A DNA stretch of 64,000 bases from Durio zibethinus (lineage: Eukaryota; Streptophyta; Magnoliopsida; Malvales; Malvaceae), in the NCBI RefSeq assembly GCF_002303985.1, contig NW_019167915.1, positions 7,469,170-7,533,169 of the forward strand, written 5' to 3'. A program made the position numbers and the translations under genes. Shown here piece after piece: positions 1-11,744 of the stretch (positions are counted from its first letter, which is position 1; every line of letters starts with the position of its first letter). Below the pieces are notes generated by a model. It was given only the letters and a program-made list of their open reading frames with translations, made no database searches and had not been told where the DNA came from.

Positions 1-239
1 TATAGCTTTTATGCCCTCCTTCTTGCTTTTAATTTGCACCAAAAAAAAAAAACTTTTCCTTTTTCATAAACGGAACATGACATTTTGACAAGCTTCTCAA
101 ACTAAGACAACATTTAAAAAGAACCTAGGAATTCTTTGATAAGCAAATGAAGAAAAGTAAAACTAAAACCAAAACCTCTTAACATATCAGAAACCTAAGA
201 AAGAAAACACTAACCATATATATCCAACCAACCTATTCA

Positions 240-588
240 TATTAAAAGAAAAGGAAAGAAGGAGGATTACCTGCTGGTTGTTTCTTCTTTTCTACTTTGT
301 TTTTCTATTTTTTCAGTTTTTCTTTCTTTGCCACTGATTGCTTCTTCTGTTTTGGTTTCACGTTTTTGCTTCTATTTTCTGGTTCACTCTTCCTTTCTGT
401 TTTCCCGCTTTCTGGTTTCCGTTTGCTGTTTGCTCATGCACCTTCGCTCAATTGTTTTTGCTCTATCCCTTCCTTCTCTCACCTAGTTCGTTCACTTTTC
501 TTTTCTACCATTTTCTATTTTTTTTGTTCTGCCCAACTTTTATTTTCCTGGTACTCTTCTACTTGCTTTTCTTCTTTCACGTCCTAAA
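240..588. other. pyrimidine-rich tract, left part
   Basis: Non-coding, strongly T/C-rich stretch on the plus strand with recurring short words such as TTTTGCTTC and TTCACGT. Apparent open frames here come only from the composition (runs of Phe, Ser, Leu) and have no recognisable domain. It continues in kind after the MITE at 589-1034, so the MITE inserted into an older pyrimidine-rich block. The 240 bases before it are AT-rich with nothing recognised. Confidence 0.5.
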
Positions 589-1034
589 TAGGGACGGCGA
601 ACTAACCTGTCCCCAACGGGTTCGACCCGGCCCGACCCGATCCCACGAGATCGGTTTTTTTTTTTTGAAATTCGGGTATCGGGTCGGGTCGGATAAAATA
701 AAGAAACAATCAGGGTCGAGTCGGGTCGAGTTTGCCTAAAACCCGACCCGATATTATATAAAAAATTATTTTTTAATTAATTATTTAATTTTTTATTATA
801 TATATTTATATAATGATATTTTTAAATATTTATATTTAAAAAATAATATTTTATATTAAAAATAATAATATTTTATTAATTTCGGGTCGGGTACAATTTA
901 CATGATGTCGGGTTCGGGTATGAAAAATCAAAAAAAATTTCGGGTAAGATCGGGTTCGGATTTAATAAAGATTAAATCGGATCGGGTTCGGGGCGAGCAA
1001 AACCCGCCCCGAACCCGACTCGATGCCAACCCTA
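589..1034. mobile_element. hAT-type MITE with 8-bp target duplication
   Basis: The element starts TAGGGACGGC and ends GCCAACCCTA, so the imperfect terminal inverted repeat is about 10 bp. It is flanked by identical 8-mers GTCCTAAA at 581-588 and 1035-1042. An 8-bp target duplication is the signature of the hAT superfamily. Inside, both ends are rich in GGGTCGGGTC on one strand and its complement on the other, around a very AT-rich core with no coding capacity. This makes it a non-autonomous, hairpin-capable MITE of about 446 bp. The ends and target duplication are read directly; the family assignment follows from the duplication length and terminal sequence. Confidence 0.85.
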
Positions 1035-1042
1035 GTCCTAAA

Positions 1043-1660
1043 TCAGGTCTCCTTTCAGGTTTTTTTTTTTTTTTTTTGCTTTCAGCTTTTCACGTTCTGC
1101 TTTTTGCTACTAGTTTTTTTTTTTTTTTTTTTTGCTGCTGAATACCTATTGCCCAATCCAATTTTTCCTTAGGTCTTCACGTTCTTCTGCTTTATTTTTT
1201 GGTCTTTCTGCTTCTTGTTTATGCTTTTTTCTTTTGTTTTTACGCTGCTTCCTCCCTTTTATTTTCTATTGCTATCGCCATTGTTTCACGTTCGGTACAG
1301 CTTTTTTTGGCTACTGGCTTCACATTTTACGCCTCAGGTTCCCCAACTTCTCCTTTCACGTCTTCCTCTTCTTATTTTGTTGTTGTTCTTCTCTTTATTT
1401 TCTTTTCTTTTTTTATGGTTTTCTTATTCCCTTTTCGCTTCTGCTCTAGGTTTATTATTCTGCTGCTATTTTTTTCTGCTTGATTTTTCCTACAGTTTTT
1501 TTCCTTTTAAGCTGCTTTTTGCTTCTTTTTTGCTTCATTGGTTTTTTGTTGTAACCGTGCCACTCTTCTCACGTTCATGCAACTGTTTTCTTCCACATCC
1601 CATGCTTGGCTTCTTCATGCATGAGTCTTATCATTTTTATTCCCATTGAAAACCATCTAC
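1043..1660. other. pyrimidine-rich tract, right part
   Basis: Continuation of the T/C-rich block seen before the MITE, with homopolymer T runs near 1063-1078 and 1112-1133. The word TTCACGT or close variants recurs here and in the left part, always in the same orientation. No coding region is recognised. From about 1661 to 2440 the DNA is ordinary AT-rich intergenic sequence with an A run near 2104-2121. Confidence 0.5.
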
Positions 1661-2439
1661 ACGACCTCCTTACTCCATTTTTCATGCAACAACCCATTTC
1701 CATGTAATACCTTATTTTGGTTTAACCAAATGGGCCCTCCTTCATAAAAGAGTTTTTAGGCCAAATGGGCTTTCTTGGATTCTAGTTATGGACTTCCTTA
1801 TAGGCTTCTATTTTGCACCATGGCCAAGCTTTTTATTATTTTAATTTTGATTTATTATTTAGTTATTATTATATTTATTATATATTTATTTATTATTATA
1901 TTACTTCTTATTTAATGGCTAATAATGGGTCATTAATAGACTTTAAAAAGGAATCTTTATCAGCCTTTTATTAGATCATTTTGAGTATTATTTCGATCAA
2001 TATAACAAGCTTCACTATAGGGCTCACATGAAGCCTCACCCTTAAACATTTGAAAATGAATGGTGTAATGGACCTAAAAAAAATTATGGACAGGCCTAAT
2101 TGTAAAAAAAAAAAAAAAAAAAACTCAAATTAAAAGATAAAATATTTCAAACAAAATTAGGTACTTATAATTATCCTTTTGTGTATATTTTTTAAAATCA
2201 AGAATAATGTAAAGATATAGATAACAATTTTGATCGGATGCTACTTCCTAAAGTTAGTTTTTTTCTTTTTTTATTATACTTTCTTTTTTTGTGTTTTTTT
2301 TTTATTTTTTTAAAGATGACCAGGATTAAAATCGTGAGTCAAAAGATAAGGATGATTGGGAGACTGGGACTGAACCATAGATTAAATAAAGTAATTGAGA
2401 TTGAACCACAAGTCGAATGAAGTGACCACTAATCTAGGT

Positions 2440-3400
2440 TTGCATGCTTGTTGATCTGGGTTTTTGTGCCAACTAATTCTTGGCTTACATGCCAACTTAG
2501 CTGGATTTAAATTTTTGTAGGTGCTAGCACTAAACTAGGCTTGCATTTTCATAGGTGTCAAATAATTTGAGCTTAAAACCTGGGTGCCAGTTAAACTAGA
2601 CTTAAGATTTCTCAATGCTAACTAATATTAGGCTTAAAATATGGGTACCAGCTAAACTGAACTTAAATTTTTATTAGTGCCAGCTAAAGTTGGCTTAAAT
2701 TTTCATTGGGTATCAGTTTTAAATTTTCATTAGGTGCCAGCTATATTAGGCTTAAATTTTCACTAGGTTTAAGCTAAGTTAGGCTTATGTTTTCACGGGA
2801 TGCCAGCTAAGTTAGGTTTAAATTTTTACTGAGTGTTAGTTAAACAGGGCTTAAAACTTATGTGCCAGCTAATTGGACTTAAATTCTTTCTCGAGTGCTA
2901 GAAAAACTAGGCTTAAAACCTAGTTGCCAGCTAAACTGGGCTTAAATTTCATTCTCGAATGGTAGCTAATTTGGGTTTAAAACTTGGGTGCCAGCTAAAC
3001 TAGGCTTATATTTTCATGGGATGCCAACTAAACTAGGCATAAATTTGCATTTGATGCTAGCTAAACTGTGCTTAAAACCTAATTACCAGCTAATCTGAGC
3101 TTGTGTAAAAGCTAATTTTGGCTTATGTGCTAGCTAAACTTAGCTTGCATGTCAGCTAAGCTAGGCTTAAAACTTGGATAGTAGCTAAACTGAGCTTAAA
3201 TTTTTATTTGTGCCAAATAATCTAAGCTTAAAACCTAAATGCTAGCTAAACTAAGTTTAAATCCTTTTTGAGTGCTAAAAGAACTAGATTTAAATTTTTT
3301 CGGGTGCTAACTGAACTGGCTTAAAACCTATGTGTTAGCTAAACTATATTAAAAATTTCATTAATGCCAAAAAAATTGGACCTAAATTTTTCTCGAAAAT
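2440..3400 (+). repeat. diverged minisatellite, TGCCAGCTAAACT / GGCTTAAA monomers
   Basis: Roughly twenty degenerate units of about 35-50 bp, each built from TGCCAGCTAAACT followed by GGCTTAAA and then a short T-rich spacer with CATTxGG. Units vary in spacing and sequence, so the array is old. The same family occurs in the opposite orientation at about 14860-15205. No coding potential is seen. From 3400 to 3635 there is AT-rich sequence with nothing recognised. Confidence 0.75.
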
Positions 3401-3635
3401 TGGCTATCCTTATCAAAAATGAAAGAAGTGAAAATTTTCTTTTCAAATGGATTGAATAGTTCAACACACTGAAGTTTTTTGTTCATTCAAAAGGGTTTCT
3501 CCACCTTAAAGGGATCAAAGAGACATATACTTTTTTGATGCAGGCTCACAAATGAAACATAAGTTATTCTAAAAACATGAATCCCTTGAAAACCAAACAA
3601 GTTCAACACTTTCTTTAACATTCTGAAAAGTCGAT

Positions 3636-4942
3636 AAACATAAAATAAAAGTTTAAGTCGTGTAATAAAAATGGGAATCACTTTATTGTTTAAGATGTGG
3701 AGCAAAGTGATGCATAAAAATTTGGCCAGCTTGTTTTTGTAGTCTTGTCTTCTTTCATACATATTAGAATGTAAAATCTATGTTACGTTATGAAAAGTTT
3801 ACAGAAATTTATAAAAAATATATATATTTTAATATTAAATTCAAAAGACAATAGAATATAACGAAATACTAATACTTAAATTTAAAATAATTTAAGATTT
3901 GATATTACACAACTTTAGATCTATCTATTCAAGAATTCTACAAACTCTAGATCAAACTTTTCACCTATACTACTCTACAAATTCTATATCTATCTAGATT
4001 TGAGACTATATAACTCTAAATCTTTTCATTCAAGAACTCTATACTACTCAAATTTACAATTTTAAAGTTGCTATTTATTTTAAATAAGAAATTTCGTCAA
4101 TTAACTTTTGTTTTAAGGTTCTTTTAAATCCTTTAATATTGTTTTGCTTAAATCTTTTGAGTTTTTTTGAAACTTTAACAACTTATATTTCTTTCCAAGC
4201 TATTAATTTATTTTCTAACCATAACACACCTCCAAAATATTATAAAAATTTTGATCACAAATAGTCAGACAAAATTCTAAAAGATTAAAAATAAAAATAA
4301 ATTAAAAGATAAATAAATTAAATGAAGGCAAAGTTTTTCATAAGTATGCAAAAAGGGATTGAAAAACACTAATATTGTAATTAAAGATAAAAGAACAAAT
4401 TAGACATAAAAAACAAGTCATACATGGTTGATGCCAAAAAAACATTTAAAAATCTTACATTTTTACAGCATTTCCTCACTGGCTTCATAAAATCTATCAC
4501 AACAATTTGAAAAATTGAAGGAAAAATTACTCTAAAAAATGAAGAAATTATTTAGTTCATAGAGAGACAATTGTAAATTATTAACTAAAATCTTTTCCAG
4601 CTATAGAGGTTCATGCATGATACTAAACTTTTGAAATTACTTTTCAAATTCACTAAAAGATTTTATTACACTCACACCTTAAAAATAAAAATATATATAA
4701 TCAATAAACTTTTTTTTTTCATCTTAAACCAACTTTCATAACTTTTAATTATTTTGATTGAATATATCCAATGAATGCTTTCAAAGGCATACTTGAACAT
4801 CCAATGATTATAAAAATCTCATTTCTTGAAAACTTGAAACCAATATGCCACTGGTCAAATTCTTTATCACAACAACCTTTGACCATAACTAATGCCTCAC
4901 AAATCCTTTTTGTGTTTTTGATTCCTCTTGAATTGGGACTAT
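3636..4942. repeat. segmental duplication copy 1, left part
   Basis: Closely matches 27165-28527 in the same orientation. Shared landmarks include ATGTGGAGCAAAGT, AGAATATAACGAAATA, TTTAGATCTATCTAT and AACCATAACACACC, in the same order and spacing. The match stops abruptly at GGACTAT (4936-4942). The counterpart at 28521-28527 continues into sequence that is found again only at 17841 onward, so this copy is split by an insertion. Similarity was judged by eye. Confidence 0.85.
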
Positions 4943-6800
4943 AGGCACTCAATTTTGTCTGAGTCAATTCAAATTTTTTCGATTTTTATGCTTAATTTGC
5001 AAGTTTTTATTTGAGCTAGTTTAAGCATTAAATTGAATTGGATTTGTTTGAACTTGTTTCGAATTAGTCATTTTTAATTTTCTTTTATTGTTAGTATTTT
5101 TTTTATCATTTAGAATCAATTAAATTAATTAAAAAATTACAAAGAAAAAAATTAATTAAAAAGTGAAAAAAATCATAAAATAAAAAATGAAATTAAAAAA
5201 AATAATAAAAATGTATAATAGAAGTTCTGGCCATGTACTCCACCAGCCCCAACACCCTGCTCCGTTACCCTGCACTCCACTAGTCCCAGTACTAGCTTCG
5301 TTACTCTATCAATATTGGACTATTTTACAACCATTCACAGATAAAAAGAAAGTGAGTGATTTTATCATGGAGGGAGGCCTTTAAAGCACCAAGACCCAAA
5401 AACACTTTCTAAACCATAACTTATAGCTCCCGACCTATTAGCCTAAGCACCAAACAAGTCATGGCCCCGGTGTCCACACATATCTAACCTCATCTTCACT
5501 TACGATTCACATGGTACCACCATCACCAACTCGATGCAAACACACCAATACTCATTCTAGCATTGACACCACTTCCACCAATCACCAACCCCTCACTCGG
5601 ACTACCCACTTGAACAACAAGCAATGCCATTTGTCCAACCTTAACCAAAATTTAACAGCCCTTATTTTCATCATCGGTCACCTACTCCACTAAATTCAAC
5701 CAAACCCTTCCCCTTTTCAGACTCTCTGAAGTCTAATAAAAAAAAACCAAACCCAAGTCGACCACAACCAAAAAAAAAAAAATCACAGTTCTCCATGTAA
5801 GGAGAAACCACAGCACCTAGGGATTCTATTCAATAAAAAAAAAAAAAGAAAGTCAGATTTGAAAGAAAAATTAAAAAAAAAAAAAAGAGATTGCTTGGTT
5901 TGGTTATGGAAGAGAGAAAGAAAAATGAAAGAAAAAGAAAAAATTTGGGTTCACAAAAAAGATAGCTAGAAACCACCAACGCAGGTGGCATGGACTCGAG
6001 GTAGCTCACTATGGCATTTTTTTTTTAATGATCAAGAACCAGTGATAACGAAGATTGAAAAGAGAGGAATAACATATTAAAACTATGAGAGGATACAATA
6101 GCAAAAGAAAGAGATTTGAAGGTTTAAAGTTTGGCTTAAATCTTCAAATTTAGGCCATTGTGAGGTGATTTGCTAAAAACATAGCCTGGATCTGAGAAGA
6201 GGACAAAGAGGGGAAGCTCATGGTCAAGTTTAGAAGCTAGCCAATGCCAATAAGTGACGGTGAATGGTGAAGTAAGTAATGACACTGCGACTAAAGTTAG
6301 GAATTGGGTTTGGTTTTTTTGAAGGAGATAATAGAATTCTTTTTATGAAAGAGAAGAAATAAATTTAAAAAAAAAAAACTTAAAGTTTTATAGTTAAAAA
6401 AAAATGGCAGGTCAACCTGACTTATGAACTGGTCCATCAAACCCATGCTCGTCAACCCGGTTGCTACAAACCTAACCTTTTTTTGCAGACCCAACCAGAC
6501 TCATTCACCTGAAAATAGCCTAACCCGATCCACTTCTGCCTCAACCCATCAAAAACTTTTCCTAAGTAATAGCCTAACTATTTGGATCATGTCATTTTGA
6601 CTTAGATCTTGGCCCAACTTATGGTAAATTTTACTTTAGTTTTATTTGTTCATTTGCTTTTTTTTATATATATATATTTTGGTATTAAATATAAGAATTG
6701 TTTGTAATTGATTAAGGTTACAATTAAAAAAAAAAGGGTTTTTTACAAATGATTTACAATAATTTAGAATAATTTTTTTAAGAAAAAAAGAACGAATTTA
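4943..6800. other. left flank of the 12.9-kb insertion, no gene recognised
   Basis: AT-rich DNA with a more GC-rich island at about 5220-5720 that reads as short proline/threonine-rich open frames without any recognised domain. At 6395-6560 there is a stretch with CCCGATCC- and GGTCAACC-type words like those inside plant hAT MITEs, but I could not define its ends. Confidence 0.35.
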
Positions 6801-6844
6801 AAAAAAAAGAAAAAAATTAAAATAAAGAGTAAATGGAAATTTTT

Positions 6845-7750
6845 TATGATGGGACTCCGAGAAGTCCAAGTAGTGATTCCTAAAAATTTCGTAGGTGAGA
6901 AAAGCTTTAAAAATTTATCAAAGTATTAGAATATTTAGAAACTCTTTTCAATACAAAGATTGTCATTTTTTTAATTTGAATAATTTTCTTAAAAGAAATA
7001 AAAATACAAAATATCTATAAAAATATACATTTTTAGAAACAAATTTATGGATAATTGAATCATAGCATAACTTTTAGAATAAAATAATAATTAAAAGAAT
7101 GATGATGAATTTTGAATGATGAGATTCTTAGGTATTCCAAGTAGTAATGTTTAAAAACCCTCTAGATGAGAAGATTTTTTTTAAATGCTACCAACGTGTT
7201 GGAGTATTTGTAAAAAAAATTTCAATACCATAAAAATTTTCCTTTTCTTTTAAATAATATAAGAAAGAGATTAATAAGTAATTTAAAAAAAAAAGAAAAA
7301 TAAAATGTGTATTAATTTTCATTATTTGCCTTTACATGTAAGTCATTTATATTTTTAAAAAAAATAATAAAAATAGCTTCTGAGAATGAGATCCTAAAGA
7401 AGTTCGAATAGTGATTCTTTAAGAATCTTTATGTGAAAAAATTTATCTAAAATACCACCAATGTATTGAAGCATTTAGAATAATTTTCGATAAAGATTTC
7501 TCATTTTTTTAAATAAATAGAATAAGAATGTTTCTTTTAAAAGTAAATCATAGGTATTATATTTTATTACATGCATTATAAATATAAATCTTGAAGATAA
7601 GTATGAACCACCATGGATGGGAATCTTGAAAAGTCTGAGTAGTGATTCTTAAAAAATCTTTAAGTAAGAAAGTTCCTTTTAATAATACCAAAGTATAGGA
7701 ATATTTTCAAGAATTTTTCAATAAACAAGGTTCTTATTTATTTTTTCGAC
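6845..7750. repeat. four diverged tandem units of about 230-270 bp
   Basis: A phrase of the form GATGAGATTC..CCAAGTAGTGATT..AGGTGAGAA recurs at about 6848, 7117, 7383 and 7614, each followed by a segment about an ACCAA-GTATTGGAGTATTT motif and a T-rich tail. Three of these units are also present in the right direct repeat (about 16853, 17109, 17336). Long Tat-lineage LTRs often contain such internal tandem repeats. No coding function. Confidence 0.7.
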
Positions 7751-8116
7751 CAAGATAAAAAAATAAAAATAAAAAAATATTTTTTACTACAATAAAAGAA
7801 ATAAATAAGATTAAATTTATTACCAAAATTAAGAAATTTTTGTCAAAATTAAAGGATAATACATAATTAATTGGTATCATTTTAAATGGGTGCTATAGGG
7901 GTACTAAGCCTTCCCCACGTGTAACTGACTTCCGAATTCAAATTGTTTTCCTTGACCCAAAAAAATTATCTTTTTAATAAGTTTTAATTTATTTTAAAAT
8001 TTTATTAAAAAGATAAGTTTTAATAGGTGGCTAGTCACGCATAGCCAAAAAAGATTAATGCTAACTCTTCCTTTCATTTTCAAATGCATCTATTGGTTCC
8101 CAAAACCATTACGACA
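6930..8116 (+). repeat. left long direct repeat (candidate 5' LTR, 3' portion)
   Basis: Matches 16661-17839 collinearly over more than 1.1 kb. Shared landmarks include AAATACAAAATATCTxTAAA, ATAATTGAATCAT, CAATACCATAAAAATTTTCC and AATTATCTTTTTAATAAG. It ends CATTACGACA, aligning with CATTATAATA at the right copy's end. The primer-binding-like site starts 2 bases later, which gives the element plus-strand orientation. Confidence 0.65.
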
Positions 8117-8118
8117 GC

Positions 8119-8131
8119 TTGGCGACATCCT
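8119..8131 (+). other. primer-binding-site-like sequence after left LTR
   Basis: TTGGCGACATCC directly follows the LTR-like end ACGACA plus two bases. Tat/Ogre-lineage Ty3 elements typically show TTGGCGACTCC at this position, complementary to the 3' end of a tRNA-Arg. One insertion or substitution is needed to match, so this is a decayed or variant site. Confidence 0.5.
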
Positions 8132-11100
8132 TAGAGACCTCATCTTTTAAAGAGTTAGGTCAAAATATTAATTATGTGTTATCTTTAATTTTAATTTAAT
8201 GGTCTTAATTGATATTTAAAGTTTAATTTTCTTGATTTTGATTTTGTTTTTTTAGATAACAATAGTAATGAAAATTTTGCATGCATTTCATTTTAATTTG
8301 TTCATTATTTATTTTATGTATATATAATTTTCAATAAATTATGGGGCATGTAGGATATAGATTGTGACATTATTTTCTCTCACACACATAATGACACTTT
8401 TCATATCATGCTTGAGCTTTATACTTGGGCTTCATCCTTTTTAGAAGGAAATAGTGTATTTATGCTCTGTGAGGTGATAACTTCTGCAATGGTAAGCTCA
8501 ATATTCCTACTCAAATTAAACATTTTCCATTTGTAGCCTATAATAGAGGAGGACGGGGTGTATTACTAGTTTTGTGTGGATGCTAATAAAGAACAATTTG
8601 AGAACCTTTTAGATATATAAGTCCTCATTTAGCATGTAGTGAGCCTTAAGGGATCGACTTTAAGTAGAGCCATACCAACTTTTTTTGTAAAAATTACCTA
8701 AATTAGGGTGAGAGAAACATTCCAATACAATCTATATCTAGTTGTATGAATAGTATAAATAAAACTAAAATTGTGCAAAAAAAAATAAAAAACAAGTATT
8801 CTTTTAATAAATTGACATATAATTCGATTCGACCAGTGCTTATTCAAAATTTACATATTCGAAAAATAGTTTTTTAAAAAAAAAAAGCTTTTTAGTATTT
8901 TTCCAACAAGCAAAAATACAAAAATAAAATTTTCAAGAAAAAAAGGGTTTTTAATTATTTCTTTGTTTATTGACAGATTAAAAAGCAAAAGTATAAAAAA
9001 AAATTTCTTCAAGTATTGGTAATCTTATGTGCTTGTCTTTCCATAGGAAATGTTTTCTTGAATTATTATTCTTATTATTATTTTTCTTCTAAAAAATAAA
9101 AAAGAAAAACCAAAACCAAAAAAATTTCAAAAAAATGAAACAAACATAAAAAGGTTTTCTTCAATTCTTTGTTTGACTAATAAAAAGCAAAAACATAAAA
9201 AAGAGAGAGATTTTATCGCTTTTATTTCAACCAAAATTTTCTTTTGAATTTAGAATCAAGTTGTTATGTATTTATTTTATGGTAGGCCTTGCAAAAAATA
9301 ATCTAGTAAGGAGAGAAAAAAAAAGGGAAAAAGGCAATAAAAAAGGATGACATAAAATAAGAAAAACATTTACTTTTTCACATTGCATGTAAAAGTCTTT
9401 ACTAATTTTTTAGTTTTCCATGTTTTCTTGGTTTCATTGCATGCATCATTTCTTTTACATAAAGCATTAGAGACATTCATCTTAGATAATCTATCAACAA
9501 GATATTTATGAAAATTTGAGAATCACGAATATGACCTTCTATTAGTGAGTTATCTTAAGAAGTAAATGAATGGTCTAAAAATAAGTAGCAGATAGAAGAA
9601 GAAGGAAAGAAAATAATGAAAATAAGAAATAAAAAGACACATCCAATAAATTTTCTTTGAGGCATTTTATTCGATTGGTTTAGTGTTTGTTTAGATTTGC
9701 TTTTATAGGAATTGGCAAAAAAGAGAGTTGTGATTTGAATTTTATCCTTTTTAGTTCATTTAATCCTTTTTTATGATTATTTCATCATGTTTCACATTTG
9801 AAAATAATAACATAATACATGCATTGCATTTCATACCCAAATGTTAGTGTTAATTTCATTGGATTTGCATTGTACATGCTTTGTATCGTATGCATAAAAT
9901 ATGTTAGCGCATCTCATATAAGTATGTTTCATCAATCATATATATGCCTCTTATTACTCATGTAGTAAGTCATTGTATTTCATATATACAGATTCATGAA
10001 TGATATGATTCAATAAAATGTGCATTGCACAAATAGCATTTCATGCAAGCACACCATCCCTTATAAAATAAGACATTACATTTCATGCATATGCATTCAT
10101 ATGGTTTCTATTGTGCATATAATGCATTTCATATAAATGTGTTTCATCACTCATATATTGGGTCATTACATTATGCATATATACTTATAAAATTATATGA
10201 TTCCCATTATACTCACACTATAGATACACTTCATTTCATGCAAATATGTCATATTACTTGGTAAACATATGTGGAAAAAATATGATTCTCATCAAACTTT
10301 AATGGTGCATCATTGTATTTTAGTGAGGTATGCCTAATCTTTATTGTAGATACATTTAAAATTCATCATGGAAACATCATGCCATTCATGTATTCTCATA
10401 ACATCCCAACATTTAATGAATAAAATGCGCTCCCTAAAGTTCTTGCAAGAAAAAAATCATGATGAAGGAAAGTTTAATAGAGCATGATTTTTCTTTCAAA
10501 TTACTCTTCTTTTTATCTAAATTTGGCAAAAACATCAAAAGGTTGAATATAAGACAAGATTGAGCATCTCAAAGCAAATAAACCCAAGATGAAAAATAAC
10601 ATTGTGGACATAAAAAACATGGTTGATTATCACAGACAATCTTTGACCTTTCTAGTTTTGTATCAATTTTTTAAATTAGATTGTTGTTTCTTAAAAAAAG
10701 AATGGCTTTTAATTTTTGGATTTTTGTAAATGATAACATATTGATTGATTTGATTTGATTTGTAAATATATATTTTTTATTTTCTAACTCTTGTTTGACA
10801 TAAATTAAAAAAATTCGACTTGCAATTGTTTGAGAATAAAGTCATATATAAACAGTTTTCAATATCATCAAAAAAAAATTTTAGAAAAAAAATAGGCCTT
10901 TTCAAAGGGAAAATATATGTTTTTTCAAAAGGCGAGAATCTTGAAGTAATTAGTAATTATTATTAAAAACTAGACTCATCCAATATCTTCACACACTTCC
11001 TTGACTGCTCTTATGTTTCAATCTTTTTAAATAATTTCACTCACCAATCATAATACTTTAAGGGGCATGAACTTCAACTTGCAAACCTTGTCATCATTTC

Positions 11101-11740
11101 ATATATTGAGATAATATTTTTTTTTTGACAATGAACAAAAAAGGTTAATTTTGAAAATTCGGTTTGAAATTTGAAAACTAAGCAAGATATTCTTTCAAAT
11201 TTTTAATTGGTAATTCAATGTGTATCAAAATTTTGCTAATATGATTGAACTATCTAATTTTTTTCAATGACCTAAGACAATTTGTTTCATGCTATAACAC
11301 CTTTTCCCCTTATTTTACCAAAAAATGCCAAACAATTTGAAACCAAAATGAGTCTTTTTTTTTTAACTATGCGAGCAAATATGGAATATCCCATATAACC
11401 TAATTTTCACCATCATAGAAACCTTGAGTGAAAAAGAAGATAGGGCATCAGTCATGCAAAAATGATTGATGGTTATAACTCAAAATTAAAGAAAAAAAAA
11501 GCATTTTATCTCTTTATTCAAATAATTTTCTCTTTTAACTAAATGATCATATTTGAAATGATGAATGGCCATCTTTCTCTATCATTCGCATATAGAAAAA
11601 TTATTCACTTGCTACCCATTTAAACCTATTAAATTTTTTGTTCCAAAATGAACCTCGATAAGGATTATCTTTTACATTGGTGGACAAAATAAAGACAACT
11701 TTAAGAGCTCAAATTTAACAAAAGTGTTTGATACTAAAAA
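8132..11740. other. insertion interior, non-coding
   Basis: AT-rich sequence with no open frame of useful length on either strand. Between about 9800 and 10420 the words GCATTTCAT, TTTCATGCA and ATATGCATT recur at irregular spacing, suggesting an eroded tandem array. No reverse transcriptase, integrase or gag motif was recognised. Confidence 0.4.
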
Positions 11741-11744
11741 TGTC

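Noticed and set aside
297..1649. Overlapping open frames of 80-144 codons in the T-rich block
   Set aside because: Phe/Leu/Ser-rich translations that result from pyrimidine bias; several lack an ATG start and no domain is present.
4749..4967. 72-codon minus-strand ORF in the split duplicate
   Set aside because: Spans the insertion junction, the counterpart in copy 2 is broken, and no family is recognised.
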